Assembly: GCA_000499405.2 (NCBI GenBank)
Contig: HG738138.1
Span: 9,856,888 to 9,920,887, forward strand
DNA length: 64,000 nt
From: Onchocerca volvulus
Lineage: Eukaryota > Nematoda > Chromadorea > Rhabditida > Onchocercidae
Reading direction: 5' to 3'
The position numbers and the translations under genes were made by a program. Of the stretch, positions 17,825 through 29,800 are shown piece by piece. The notes below the pieces were generated by a model. That model was not told the origin of the DNA. It made no database searches and saw only the letters and a list, made by a program, of their open reading frames with translations. The number at the start of each line of letters is the position of its first letter. Position 1 is the first letter of the stretch.

Positions 17825-19069
17825 GTACACGTTTTTAATTTCAACAAGTAATTATGTTTTTAGCCTTAAATTCGCTTGCTCTTCATTTTGCAAATATATA
17901 GTCTTTTTACAAGTCAAGTAATGAATGGTGTAGACAATTATGGGTAAGATGTTGAAACAATGAAAATGGGCATAGATCTCAGTTCCTTTTATCAATAATC
18001 ACACTCCATTATTATCATTATATATTATGCCACTAAATCACAAAAACAGTTGTCGATGCATGATGAAAAGCACCTTTTGGGAGAAGTTTATTAAAACTCA
18101 CAAACTGGCGATTTCTCCGATCTACTGGGATAAATCCTGAAAAGAAACTACATTCAGGATACTATTCTAAAAACTTGTCAGAGAAAAAGAAAGATCATCT
18201 CTCCTATAGTAGAAAAAAAGTTGAAAATACAAACAAAATCGAACACTAACAGAAAAAGAAGCGAACGATGCATGCTATGGAGCAGTTTCTTGCTAAATTT
18301 CCTAGAACATTTCTTTAAAGAAAATTTCTCTAAATCTATATAAATAAAAACGTAAATGTTCCCTATTACCCCGGACGTAACTTCGCAAATTCTCTACTGA
18401 TTGTTTTCAAATTTTGACAAAACCTTGTATTTGAATAGGTCTTTTTTACATAGACATACTTACTTTTTTTCACATGTCACGTCCGTGACAACTAAAAGTA
18501 AGTGAGGGGCTGAATTTTTTGACTCCATCCTGTGCCACGCCTTCATGAGCGGGCATGATGTATCTATCGAGTACAGTAAGCATCACACTTTCTGCATTAA
18601 CCGCTGCTACTTCCTGCAATGTTTCAAGTTCTTCACCGACTGATGTAGAATTTTCAAACAACGTTGCATTCGAATAGGAACATGTTTTTAAATAAATAAG
18701 GCGAGTAATTTAAGCTTTTCATTTGTTTTTTGCTTTGTGAGAGAGTAATCCATTTATTTTTTGATTTGTGGGGAATGTAATTGTGTCGCAGAAATATTGA
18801 GGTCATGATAATGAGATGTTTCGTTCAAGCAGTTTATGGATTATCTCTCGGAATTTAAATATTAATCGTGTTTTGAACTGCCTCTTTGTCGTAAATTTCA
18901 CCCACTGATTTGAAATTTTGATACAATAGTTGCATTCGAATATGCGCATTGTTTTTGTATACCTACTTTTTTTTACAATAGTTGTCGTAGCGCTGTTTAA
19001 CATCTTTCAACTTTCTTCCACATCTAGTATTTTTAATTTCACGATACTTATGGGTATGCAGTTTTTTTT

Positions 19070-19560
19070 GTTGTTCTATGTATATATAGAAATTGTCTAG
19101 TTCGCCTGCTCTAGAACATGCGACATATAATTGTTGGTAGATCTAAACCACACAATTCCAAAAATAGAATCGTTGAATCTAAACCATAACAATCGGTAGA
19201 TCTAAACCACACAATAACAATTGGTGGATCTAAACCACACAATTCCAAAAATTGACCCTGCGCTTTGTTGATGGCGAATGCAAACGTCAATCAAATTGGG
19301 AATTGCAATCTCTTAAATTGAAATGCATATCCGTTGGAATCATAGGAATGCGAGGAATAAGGACATCTTCACCTTTGGAAGGTCCTGTCAATGTTGTTTT
19401 ACGACATTGCTCATTAATTTTTTTACTGCAAGCTGCGTGCCGCTGCAAAGTTTTGGCTAGTTGATATTTCGCAACATGATAATTGGCATGCCAATTTTCA
19501 GTTGTAGTACATGAGGTGACGGTCGAAAATTTTAAAAGAAATTTAACTTTCAAACTTGAA
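19070..19560 (-). pseudogene. Helitron helicase C-terminal fragment
   Basis: The minus strand encodes TGPSKGEDVLIPRIPMIPTD, the signature 'IPRIP-x-IPTD' segment near the end of Pif1-type helicases of Helitrons, and 200 bases further LYVACSRAGELDNFYIY, the usual C-terminal end of that protein. Between them the frame is shifted and short repeats ('cggtagatctaaaccacaca') have been inserted or expanded. The upstream helicase motifs are missing. A dead fragment. Confidence 0.8.
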
Positions 19561-20299
19561 GTGACAGTTAATAAATTAGTTTTGTGGTCGTAAGTAATTA
19601 TGCTGCGTGACCAGTCGGATTTATCTGAACTTTTATTTTTGTTTAGTGAATACAGAACAGAAAAATATAAAAAACGTTTGAATTCTGTTGGCAGACTGAG
19701 TTACTTCGCCTTTGGGTATCGAGGAAACGAGTTCAAATATTCAAGCAAGGCCCTCTGAGTCAACGAAAGCTTTCTCCTCAAATTTACCTCCTTTTTTTCG
19801 CGATAAATCGAAGGTAATAATCTGACACAGTGACAAACCATAATGAAATGCAACCGTCTTATCTCATTTGGAATAAGTGGATTGCTTACAGAATTACATT
19901 AAAGAAGCACAACATGAAGTGAATTATTGATTAAGCATCAAACAACAATTCAAAATTATAAAAATGATTGAATTGAAAATTAATATCACAAATCTCTCGG
20001 GATTTCCGACACTCCCGTGACCAAAAAAAAAATGATTCCATAAGAAGGAAGAGTTTGCGATTCAAGGTAAAGGTGATCTGTCTGTCGCTTCTTCGCATTT
20101 CTAATTCTTCGGGCAGTCGGTTCTTCGTGTGATACCTCTACCACTAATATTAACTGGTTCTTCAGCGGTTTTGCACTAATATTTACTGGTTCTTCAGCGG
20201 TTTTGCGTCGTCGATTTCCAAGGAATATAGCGCATTGGTTGATCTATTGAGTTTTCTTCCATTTCGCAATTGTATTGTTGCGCTTCGTATTTTTCCATC

Positions 20300-20950
20300 C
20301 CTCCTCGTTTTAATTTCTTTATTCTAGCTAATTGCAGAGTGGTTTAGGTTCACTGAAAAGAACTATTTGACTTTCATGTGGAGTTCGCCTTTTTACTGTT
20401 AAACGAATTGAGAATGCGCCATCGTATTGCAACTCATTTTTGTTAATTTGCTGCCTCAAGTTAGTAGCAGGGGTTGATCCGCATGAATTCTCTGTCTCTC
20501 TGGTTTCTTTTGCTCATTCATAACAATTTCCAGATACCGGAATGTTTCAGGATCCGTTCGCATCCTTTCGTTTACCTTTTCTTCCGCAGCCAGTGCAAGC
20601 TTCAACTGCTCATTTTCCTTCACAACCTGCATAACACGCTCCTCGCACTTTTGTCGCTCTATACGTTAATCTCATTATCTCGTTTTGCTTCTGATATTTG
20701 ATTCTTCAATTCCTTGTTTTTCTCCTACAAAGTTGCGATTTGATCTTTCAGATCGTCATTTTCTTTGCATTTGCTGCATAGTCCTGAATTCATGCTTGAA
20801 ATGCTTTTCGCTAGAGAACTACGGGCAACGCTTGTTATATTGACCTTGTGTGCTTCGAGTAGTTGATGAATGTTCTTTAATTCAGACATCACACTTGCTA
20901 ATTCAGCAATGATTGGTGTGTTGCTTGTCACAAAGTTTACTAATATCACC
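20300..20950 (-). pseudogene. Coiled-coil-like decayed coding fragment
   Basis: On the minus strand an open stretch with SVMSELKNIHQLLEAHK and CSKCKENDDLKDQIATL continues after a frame shift as a Lys/Glu-rich heptad-like stretch with LKNQISEAKRDNEIN and ENEQLKLALAAEEK. The composition suggests a coiled coil. It immediately follows, in another frame, the BEL/Pao protease fragment, so it may be retrotransposon gag-like material or a captured host exon. Function not recognised. Confidence 0.35.
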
Positions 20951-21080
20951 ACTTCCCATGTTTATTGGACCAACTTTTGATCGCAATAATAGATAACCGG
21001 AATCCAATTCTCTGATTCCTGTTAAACCAATGAAACTAAAAAAGTAATTAGCGCCGATAAGAAGATCGGGTTCTTTCTAG
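20930..21080 (-). pseudogene. BEL/Pao retrotransposon protease fragment
   Basis: The minus strand reads EPDLLIGANYFFSFIGL followed by LDSGYLLLRSKVGPI. This is the 'DLLIG-DYF ... G-ILL-SK-GPI' block of the peptidase A17 region in BEL/Pao retrotransposons. No reverse transcriptase, integrase or LTR pair was seen, and stops flank the block. It lies inside the inverted-repeat nest, antisense to the Helitron Rep remnant. Confidence 0.65.
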
Positions 21081-21339
21081 TGATTTGTTAATTTCTAAAT
21101 TGACCTTCCATCGGTATATTAACCATTCGCAACATCTGATACACACAAGATTATTTTTTATGCTGAGAAAACGTCTGCTGGAGAATATGTGCGAAGATTC
21201 AATGTTCCAACTATAGATAAAGTGATAATTGTTATAGTCATAGATCAATTGCGACAGATATTGTTCTTCACCGGAGAAACGATCAACTGACAAAAATTGC
21301 AGACTCATCGATGCTATACGATGCTCTGCAATATCCAAT

Positions 21340-22260
21340 CATTTTTTGAGATGGTGTCGATGGATATCAATTTAACGTTAGGATGATAAATCCAATCAGT
21401 GGCGAAGAAACAAATAAAAAATGCAGCGAAATGAACTATTATTCATACCGATTAATGATTCGAGAAAATGAAGACAATCACATTTTGAAATGCCGTCAGT
21501 TGTTTCACCAATATATCGTTGATATGTATGCAAAAATCGAAACAGAATGGTGATAAATTAGCAACTATACAAATGCAGAATGGTGACATCGAAATATATA
21601 ACCGATGGGTTGTTCCATATTCGCCTTTGCCATTAGAAACATACAAAGCGCACATAAATGTAGGAATACTGTAACTCCGTTAAATCGATCAAATACATAT
21701 GTAAGTATGTAAATAAAGGCAGCAATATGACAGTTTTTGGCGTGCAGCCAAAAAGAAGTGATAGGAATGCAGTATTACATTTCGATGAAATCGCACAGTA
21801 TCAGGCTGGAAGATATATAAGCAGCAATGAAACTGTATGGCGAATTCTTTCATTTCTCATAAATGAACGAAGTCCAACTGTTGTTCACTTAGCAGTACAT
21901 TTAGAAAATGGACAACATGTTTATTTCACAACTGCAAATGTGCAACAAATAGCCCTGAATCAACTGACTACAACGTTAATTGCTTTCTTCACATTATATC
22001 AAAATAAAGCATTTGCGAAAATAGTGTTATATTCGAAAGTGACTACGTATTATACATGAAATGCGAGTAGAAAATCATTTGAACGACGCAAACGAGGAGA
22101 ACGAGTTGATGGACACTTGGCATATTCAAAGAAACTAAGATAGGCAGATTGTACACGTGCATTCTAATCAAGACGAATTCTTCTTCCTTCACATGTTGTT
22201 AGCAAATGTGCTCGGTCCAACCCACTTTCAGCAGCTGAAGTAAGCGTGGTTAATAGATTC
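21340..22260 (+). pseudogene. Helitron Rep/helicase remnant with internal deletion
   Basis: Plus-strand blocks in Helitron order: a segment with SEMNYYSYRLMIRENEDN and FHQYIVDMYAKIETE, then NRWVVPYSPLPLETYKAHIN, then TVFGVQPK, then FDEIAQYQAGRYIS and SPTVVHLAVHLENGQHVYF, then FERRKRGERVDGH. The segment between the first and second blocks, which in intact elements holds the HUH Rep nickase motifs, is deleted, and several stops and frame changes follow. It runs directly into the right inverted-repeat arm, which is probably this copy's 3' terminus. Confidence 0.85.
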
Positions 22261-22989
22261 AGTCCGCTCACTTACTTTCATTTGTTCAGGTGTAACAGGT
22301 AAAAGAAATGGGTATTTATTATTTATACAAAAACAACGTGCCTATTCGAATGTAACGTCGTGTCAAGATTTCAAATCAATGAGTAAAAACTTGAAACGCT
22401 GTGTTAAAATGAACACTGAACATTTACGACAAAGAGGCAATCCAAGACACTACTTAATACTAGAAGTAATATTAGCCTAATATTAGAAAAGATAATCCAT
22501 AAATTGCTTGAGGGAAACATTTCATTATACTCTATCATGACCTCAACATTTCTGTGACGCAACTACATTCTCCACAAATCGAGAAGTAAACGAACTATAT
22601 TTCTCACAAAGCAAAAAAACAAACGAAAAAGCTTAAATTGCGCGGCTGATCTATTTAAAAACACGCGCCTATTCGAATGCAACGTTGTATGAAAATTCTA
22701 AATCAGTCGGTGAAGAACTTGAGCCATTGTAAGAAGTAGCCGCGGTCAATGCAGAAAGTATGATGCTTACTGTACTCGATGGTGAATAAATTCTGCCCGC
22801 TCATGAGGGCGTGGCGCAGATCGGAGTCAAAAAATTCAGTCGCTCACTTTTAGTTGTCGCAGACGTGACACGTGAAAAAAATAAGTAAGTCTATATAAAA
22901 AAGAAGACCTATTCGAATGCAAGGTTGTGTCAAATTTTGAAAGTAATCCGTGAAGAACTCGCGAAGTTCTGTTATCAGCCACAAGGAGC

Positions 22990-23087
<98 letters not shown>

Positions 23088-23108
23088 ACTACTATATATA
23101 TATATAGA
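22990..23108. repeat. Long (TA)n microsatellite
   Basis: About 45 TA units (22993-23080), a short interruption, then a further TA run to 23106. It abuts the right end of the inverted-repeat nest, suggesting expansion from the element's TA-rich terminus. Confidence 0.95.
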
Positions 23109-24463
23109 CCTGTAGTGATTTTTTCAAAAGAAAAATGGTGCAGAATTGAGAACATGAGGAAAGGTTTCTATTACATGGATGAGCTTGTGGAAAATCCAAT
23201 CAAGAGATCAAAGTGATACTGAAATGCAATGAAGTGAGGGAAGCTCTTGTAGTATTTATTCTTTGCATACAACTGTTGATTGTGTGGAATGGAGATGTAT
23301 ATTTATGCTATTCATCCTTACAAATGGCTGGAAGCATGAATCGATTACTTTTTTGTATTCTGGATGGACCTGATATGGGCTTCAAATAGGAAATGTCAAC
23401 TAAAAATCAGTGGAAAATTACAAATCTGAAGGAAATTTGCATCTCTGCTGCTTTCTCTGAAATTTTCCTGCTTGTTCCCTCTCATATTTTTGATTTCTAT
23501 CTCATCTCCATGCTTGCAATCTGTTTTTCTCCTAATTCATAAGCTAGCTACAGCAGTTTTAGTTGGTTTCTGTAGCTGAGAAAATTTAAAATCTTCGGAA
23601 AGTCTTCAGCAGAAACAATAGCAGTGGTAAAGCGAAAGGGAAACGACAGTACAAACGAAAAGTATGACAGCATAATGAGCATTCAAACGACTGTTAATAT
23701 CCTTTTGTCATTCATTTGTGTATCGCTCATTTAGTCTTTATTTTTGTATAAGTAATATACGATATTGTCTTCAATATCGTATGAGATCAGCGAAGGCTAT
23801 TGTCGATTGTATACAATATCGTATAAATCCAGTAAAGCCTATTAACCAAGCCGCGTCACAATAGCAAGATCTCCAATCCTACAAACTACAAACCAAATTA
23901 CAAGCTATCAGAATTTTTTCCCCAACATCATGATTATGTTCATTTACAACAATTTTATCGATAGGTGGCATAAGTTTGAAATCAAATTTGAAAATATTCG
24001 AAAAAAATGTGATAGGGAAACATGCTATAGCGATATATCTTATAACAAAACAAAGGAAAGAAGATGAACTTTGAATACTACAAATAATGCATGAAAGAAT
24101 GACTTAAGATATAACGCAGTTGTACTTGGTTATGCTGTAATAAGTGGATAAATATCATCAGAAGTACCAGCATGTTTGAAGCATACTATTAGCTGTCTAT
24201 CAAAGTATTTTCTTACGAAGTTTGCCAAAAGCTATCCATCTACAAATTTTATTTTCATTTAGCATAGCTATCATGAACATCTCCTAGTGCCTAAAAATAT
24301 TGCTGAAGATAGTAGAATTTCTCTTAATTAACTAGCAAATTCTGTTGCGAATGCTTGCTTGTTTTTAAATTATTATATTGCAAAAGATTCAAATAATAGA
24401 AAATAATTATTTTCCTAGGAGATCATCTTTTATGCTTCGAATAAAAAAGAATATGACATTGCA
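23109..24463. other. Non-coding stretch
   Basis: AT-rich, no supported exon. Near 23757-23835 the motif 'acgatattg' / 'caatatcgt' occurs four times in alternating orientation ('tacgatattgt', 'tcaatatcgta', 'acaatatcgta'), giving a short set of interleaved inverted repeats of unknown role. Confidence 0.5.
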
Positions 24464-27043
24464 TCACATTGGTGCCACAGCTCGATTTTTTGCAGCAATT
24501 TCACTGATACACTCCATAACAGATGCTTCGAAAGTGTTACGATAAAGCAGTGATACGGTATGCTGATAAATTTTCCTGGTTAGGTGATTTAGGAATTTGG
24601 CCTTAATTAGACTGAGTGACGAAATGGAATCTACAGAAAATGCTGTATCAGCACCACCTGGTGGAGGTCCATTAAGCTGCGGTCGTTTCTGAGCATCGAA
24701 TACGTCTTTCTGAATTCAATTTTTTTGCGAGTATTTGATAAAGAATGGAACTAGCTCATGGGTTTGTTCTATCGAAAATGAAAATGCATTTCTGAAATTG
24801 TTGCTAAACCTTTTTGAAGGTTAAAGAAAAAGAAATATTTCAGTAATTTTGCATACCTTATTGAATAATACGATGAAATGAGACTTTTTCAGTGTAAAAT
24901 TATTGCAAAGCTGTGTGAATATAGTGACACATTCATCCTCTACATTCTGAAATTCTGATTTTTTTTTTACAAACATTAATTTGCATCATTTATAATAAGA
25001 AAACAAATTTTCGGCAATAAGCTAGATTGCATGCAATGATTTTTCCTACCTGAAAGAACAAACTGAACTAAAACATTACTGATAGGCGCTCTTTTCGAAG
25101 TTTGCAAAATGCAGTTAAATCAACAATGTAAATAAGAACGTTTATGATACTGTAGAATTTGTTCCACTTTCGTCGAGAATATTCGCTACCACCGATGTCC
25201 ACAATGCTACAAAATTTTCGATATCTTTTAACCAAAATTCCATATTACTATGTTAAGCATGGAAATCAGAAATATTCTAACGATATCAATTTCTTTCGTA
25301 GCATAAGCGATCTTCCGATAGAAGTGATAAATTTCAATATTTGAAAGAAAGAGAGTTGTATATTTTAGTATGTCAGGAGCTTTTTTCATCTTGTATCCAT
25401 CACTAAAATAAGGTTAAAGAATCTATTCGGGTCAAAAAATCAACATTATATCTATTTTGAAAACAGTAAATCTATTCAGTGATGCTAAAGTAGTTGCTCC
25501 AGATTATTTTTGTTTGAGCTCAAAATTTATAATCAAAATTAAAAGTGTCATTCTACCTGATTGATGCAAATGAAGTACGGTAATGTATTTGGTCGATCCC
25601 AATTGTTGGTGCATACGAATTCAAGATATCTATCTCAGTCGGAATATAATCATTGGCCGTAATCCTTTCAATATTATCGAAGAAACTTCAAAATTCAAAT
25701 TATCTTCTAGCCCAAAAAGTTAGGAAAAAATGCATTGTGATGACAATTTCAAGAGCAATGCACTTATATAAAATTTCATACATATTGGAATCTACAGCAT
25801 CTGAAAGACTGTCTTTCTCACACGATGATCAAATATGAGACGTTGCATTTCGAATTATGCTTCACAAATCAAAAAAAAAAAGTTGCAATTTATGCAACAG
25901 CAATAATTTTTGAAGCACCCACTACTGAATGTTTTGGATAAACGACAATTTATGGCAAGTTTGAATCAATTTTTGTATCGTGTTATCTGCTGGGATATCT
26001 TTAATTGCTTTTAAGCAACTGCTGCTCAGTTTGTCAAGCTTCTTGCTCGCCAGGATGATATTAAAGTTTTCCTGAAAACGGTCATAATTTTGTAAAATAA
26101 AACATGGAGTGATTTAGCAAATTGAATTTTTTAAAATATTTTCAGGAGTCAAGTTTTAATGAATTCCTCTTTTGACTAAGTTGACATGAAAAGTTTGCAA
26201 AAAAAAAAAAAAACCTTTTGTTTAGAAATGTCCAGATTCAATTCTTTGCAAGTTTGGAAGATATCGTTGCATATCTGAATTACATTCTGTAATAAAATAT
26301 TATGATAGAAACGTCTTTCCAGTGGCTTACATTTTCCGCACAGCCTGAAAAAATAGCAATTTCTGGATGCATTGAAATATGATGTTTATTAAAGAGATCG
26401 TCATTAAAAATCTTCATTTTTAAAGAGATCCTATTGTCAATTTACTGCTTAATTATACATCTATTTATTCACATGATTAGAACAATATACTTATCATATA
26501 CGTTTAGTCATTAATTCCATTTTTTTTCATCATTAATCAATGTTAATATATGCTAGATTAATAAATGCTTAATAATTAGCAAGGTTTAGAACCAAACCCT
26601 TTTGTAAAAAAGATCGGATGGAAAGAAATCCAGAGAAGTGGAATAGGAAATGCTGATATGGCATTTTGGTTCATCAAGATTAGGAATAATCAAACTTAAA
26701 GTTAATATTCTACTAGGTAACATGTATCTGTTTGTAATTCTTTCGGTCAAGGATGATATGATTCTCGAATTTTCAGTTATACTCATACATGACTTATCTT
26801 TGATAAGCAGTATAAGAAAAACTTGAAACAACTGTTTTTTGAAAGTAGTTTTGTTCAGAATAAATATTGTTTTGATAACAATTCTTAAATTTGAATTAAA
26901 TTTAATTGCTTTCAGCATAATGCCTTTCAAGTTAAAAACATCAAGTTGTTTTATATATTTTTTGTTGAAAATTATGAAGAAAACTTAAATGTCAACCAAC
27001 CTGAGTTGCCGGAAAAGTGTTGTTTTCCCCACTGCCGATGTGC
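24464..27043 (-). CDS. Highly divergent heterotrimeric G-protein alpha subunit (partial N-terminus)
   Basis: Exons in coding order: 27001-27043 (P-loop TSAVGKTTLFRQL), 26215-26286 (NVIQICNDIFQTCKELNL, helical domain), 25926-26071 (AIKDIPADNTIQKLIQ), 25557-25685 (DNIERITANDYIPTEIDIL, then TIGI), 25080-25224 (SIVDIGGSEYSRRKW, switch II), 24857-24946 (LCNNFTLKKSHFIVLFNK) and 24464-24709 (KDVFDAQ ... to TGA). Phases agree across the last six. NKKD (base recognition) is intact across the last junction. The switch-I Arg of RVxTTGI is Tyr and the switch-II Gln of DVGGQ is Ser, so the two residues that catalyse GTP hydrolysis are missing; the TCAT motif and the receptor-binding tail are also unlike known G-alphas. 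The N-terminal exon and a short exon after the P-loop were not found, so a degenerate gene is possible. Confidence 0.72.
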
Positions 27044-29800
27044 CTGTAAAAATGTTTTTTAAAGGGAATTATTCAAAATAGCATAGTGGAAAGAGAAAAG
27101 AGAAAGGAAGAAGCTGAAATAGAAAATTACTAGAAGTATAATTACTCCTCAAATTTCCAAATTTTCTATGGAAGATTTACAAATTTAATAATTATTTTTC
27201 AGGAATTCACAGCAATCTTGAGTGGTGAAATTTCACGAAGAAATAAGTATTTTTGCAGTACAACAGCGGATCTCCAAAATTGCAGATGTTGATTGGTTAT
27301 TCTACCTATGTCGCTTGAATTATTTTATTTTTGAAATCATACAATATTTTTAAATTTTATTATTTTCATTATTTTTTCCGTTTTAAAAAGACAATCTTAT
27401 TATTTTATGCATTTTTGATGTTATCCTCTAGAAAATCGGCTATATTATTTGCTCCTTCAAGCGAATATTTTTAATTTTTACTTTACAATTTGTTTGCATC
27501 GCTTATTTTCTTTATGCATCATTTATTTATATAAAAAAAAAAAAAAAAAAGAAAAAAAAAGAAAAAAAAATTGCAATTGATTATTATTACTTCCACTTCC
27601 TTCTTCAAGGCTGAATATTTCAATTGTACTGATCACTTTTATTAGCTTATTTTTATACTTTGCATTTTGTATCTTATATTATTCTTTACAAGCCTATAAT
27701 ATTTTGAGTTTCAACAAAGAGGAAACCATTCAAAAGAAAAAGTGATGAGAATAAAAAAATTATCACCATATTTAAAAAATGCACAGAATATATTTAAAGA
27801 ATGCTAGTATAGGTGAAGATGGAAGAAAGAGGGAAATGAAAAGCTAACAGACCTAAAATTGACATTTAGAAATTATGGGAAATTACTGATAATAATGGGA
27901 AGTGTAAGAAACGAGGAGGAAGACCAGAAGAGAAGTAATGTAGTAAGGGAATACCAAAATATTCTAATAATACTCAAATTGACAAAACTATAAAAAAGCT
28001 GCCAAGTGTGTCCTATTTACCAAATTCTGAGATTTAGACAGAATAAAAATATTACACCGAAATGATAGGAACTCTTGTCATTCCAGAGTGTTTCTATTGT
28101 ACAGTATTAATAATAAAACGTTACGCAAAATATTATCCTAACCAAACTTTTTGTTTTCACTACTACTTTCTAATTCTGACTAAGTCCAAACTTCGAAAAA
28201 ATCAATAAGCAAAGATAAGATATTTCACCAGATGTATGTTGAAGAAAGCCTTCAAGGTTTTTAGAAACAAAATCTAATTGTGGGAAGTGTCATCTTGAGA
28301 AAGCCATGATTTACTAAAGAAAATAATCTATTTAGTTTGTTTGACAAATAATATTTCAACATATGATCAACTGCCTCGCAATTAAAAATCTAAGATTCCT
28401 GTGAGTTAAAAATGAGTTAGAAAAAAGGAATCCTACTACTTTTTCCTAAAAACTGTTCTGGATATAATCTTTTCTTCTTAAACATGGGTACTTGGGCTTT
28501 TCTCTCAGAACACGGAAGCTTTAAAAAAAAGAAAAAAAAATGATATAGTTAAACAAGATCAATTTACTTGAACGATTTCTCAAATATATGTAAATAATTG
28601 ATAGGATCATATAATAGATTCTTTGTTTTTTTTTTTTTTTTTAAATACATTCTACAGGATAGCCAAGCTTTAAATTTAATTAACAGTTGTTGACAGAAAA
28701 AAAAATGCTTCGAGCTATGTATGGGAACTTTACATCTACCGAGGACTACTTATGAATATGAATATGAGAATCCCTACCTAAAATTAAAATATTGATCTTG
28801 GCAATGTTGCATGATGCGTCGTCACCTTGTACCGCAGCAGCAGGACGTTGTAATAACGATGGACGCGAACCCATTAAACGTAGAAATTTTTAAAATCGAA
28901 TCCCTATCACTGACTTGGGCAGATAGAGTATACAGCTAACTACTGGATGAAAATAAACTTTATTCTTACTCGCAGTACACAATATTACCCTTTTAATATC
29001 AATTGAGCTAATTTGTAGTTCAATTTGCACCCTACAAGCGCACATTTCTCATAAGAATATAGCGGAGAAATATAATGCGATACACACGTGAGTACCTCCG
29101 ACCTCCACACACTCACACATCTGAGAGACAAATAGAATTAGTCCCTCATCAAGCAGTAAGTCATCTTTAAAAGTCGATATCATGCTGCCTAGCCATTATA
29201 TAGTTGAGTAAGTTTTTACTGATTAACAACATTTTTTTCGTCCCTTCTCAGTGATAACTTACGATTCCGTTAATTCTCTTCTGTAGAAGTATCACTGAGC
29301 AAGATCGGTCATCATCAAAAGTGCTGTAAATATATGGCTGTACGGTGGATGACCTAAAATTTTCTCATCGTTTCAACTTAGTATTACTCGACATATTGTA
29401 TTGAAAACAACCAACCCATTATTTATAATAAGAAAAAAATGATACAGAAAAACATGACATAACAACTGCTGATATTCTTTAATCATACAAAACAATGACG
29501 AATCAAAACTTCGTATGCATCGATGTTATGAAAGATAATTGTTGCTTGGTCTATACTTTCACAGAAGTATCACGCAGTGCGTATCCATCTTCTCCCTTCT
29601 GTGTTTAGTTTGTTGTAGGCATTATTGATGAAAACTTTAAATAAAATGATGTAAACAACATGATGATTATAAATGTATAAATTAATTATAAGTATTCGAA
29701 CTGCAAGAGCAAGTATGTCTATTAGTAGTATGAATGATTATTTTAAAAAGAATTTATAAATCTATTTATTTCAAATTCAAGTTCAATGAGACTGTTCGGG
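27044..29800. other. Non-coding stretch
   Basis: No exon supported except that the missing N-terminus of the G-alpha should lie here. It contains A/G-rich tracts at 27532-27570 and near 28524-28540, and a T run at 28626-28642. A moderately GC-rich island at 28800-28900 ('gatgcgtcgtcaccttgtac') has no clear open frame. 'tttatt' just below 29801 could be the reverse complement of the receptor gene's polyadenylation signal. Confidence 0.45.

Larger units (their letters stand above)
18335..22990. mobile_element. Composite transposon nest bounded by ~0.6 kb inverted repeats
   Basis: The left arm (18335 to about 18970) is the imperfect reverse complement of the right arm (about 22340-22990). Matching landmarks are 'cacgccttcatgagcgggca' / 'tgcccgctcatgagggcgtg', 'tcacgtccgtgacaac' / 'gttgtcgcagacgtgac', 'gcctctttgtcgtaaat' / 'atttacgacaaagaggc' and 'tttatggattatct' / 'agataatccataaat'. 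Inside are a minus-strand Helitron helicase C-terminus, a BEL/Pao protease fragment, and a plus-strand Helitron Rep/helicase remnant. Each Helitron piece points outward to the arm nearest it, as if two copies lie tail-outward. Confidence 0.75.

Noticed and set aside
22925..23107. Open frame encoding an Ile/Tyr repeat
   Set aside because: It is simply the translation of the (TA)n microsatellite.
24716..24718. In-frame TGA apparently interrupting the G-alpha after FFIKYSQKN
   Set aside because: That frame lies in an intron. Joining 24857 directly to 24709 in phase 0 gives NKKDVF, the expected G-alpha motif, and an 82-codon last exon with no internal stop.
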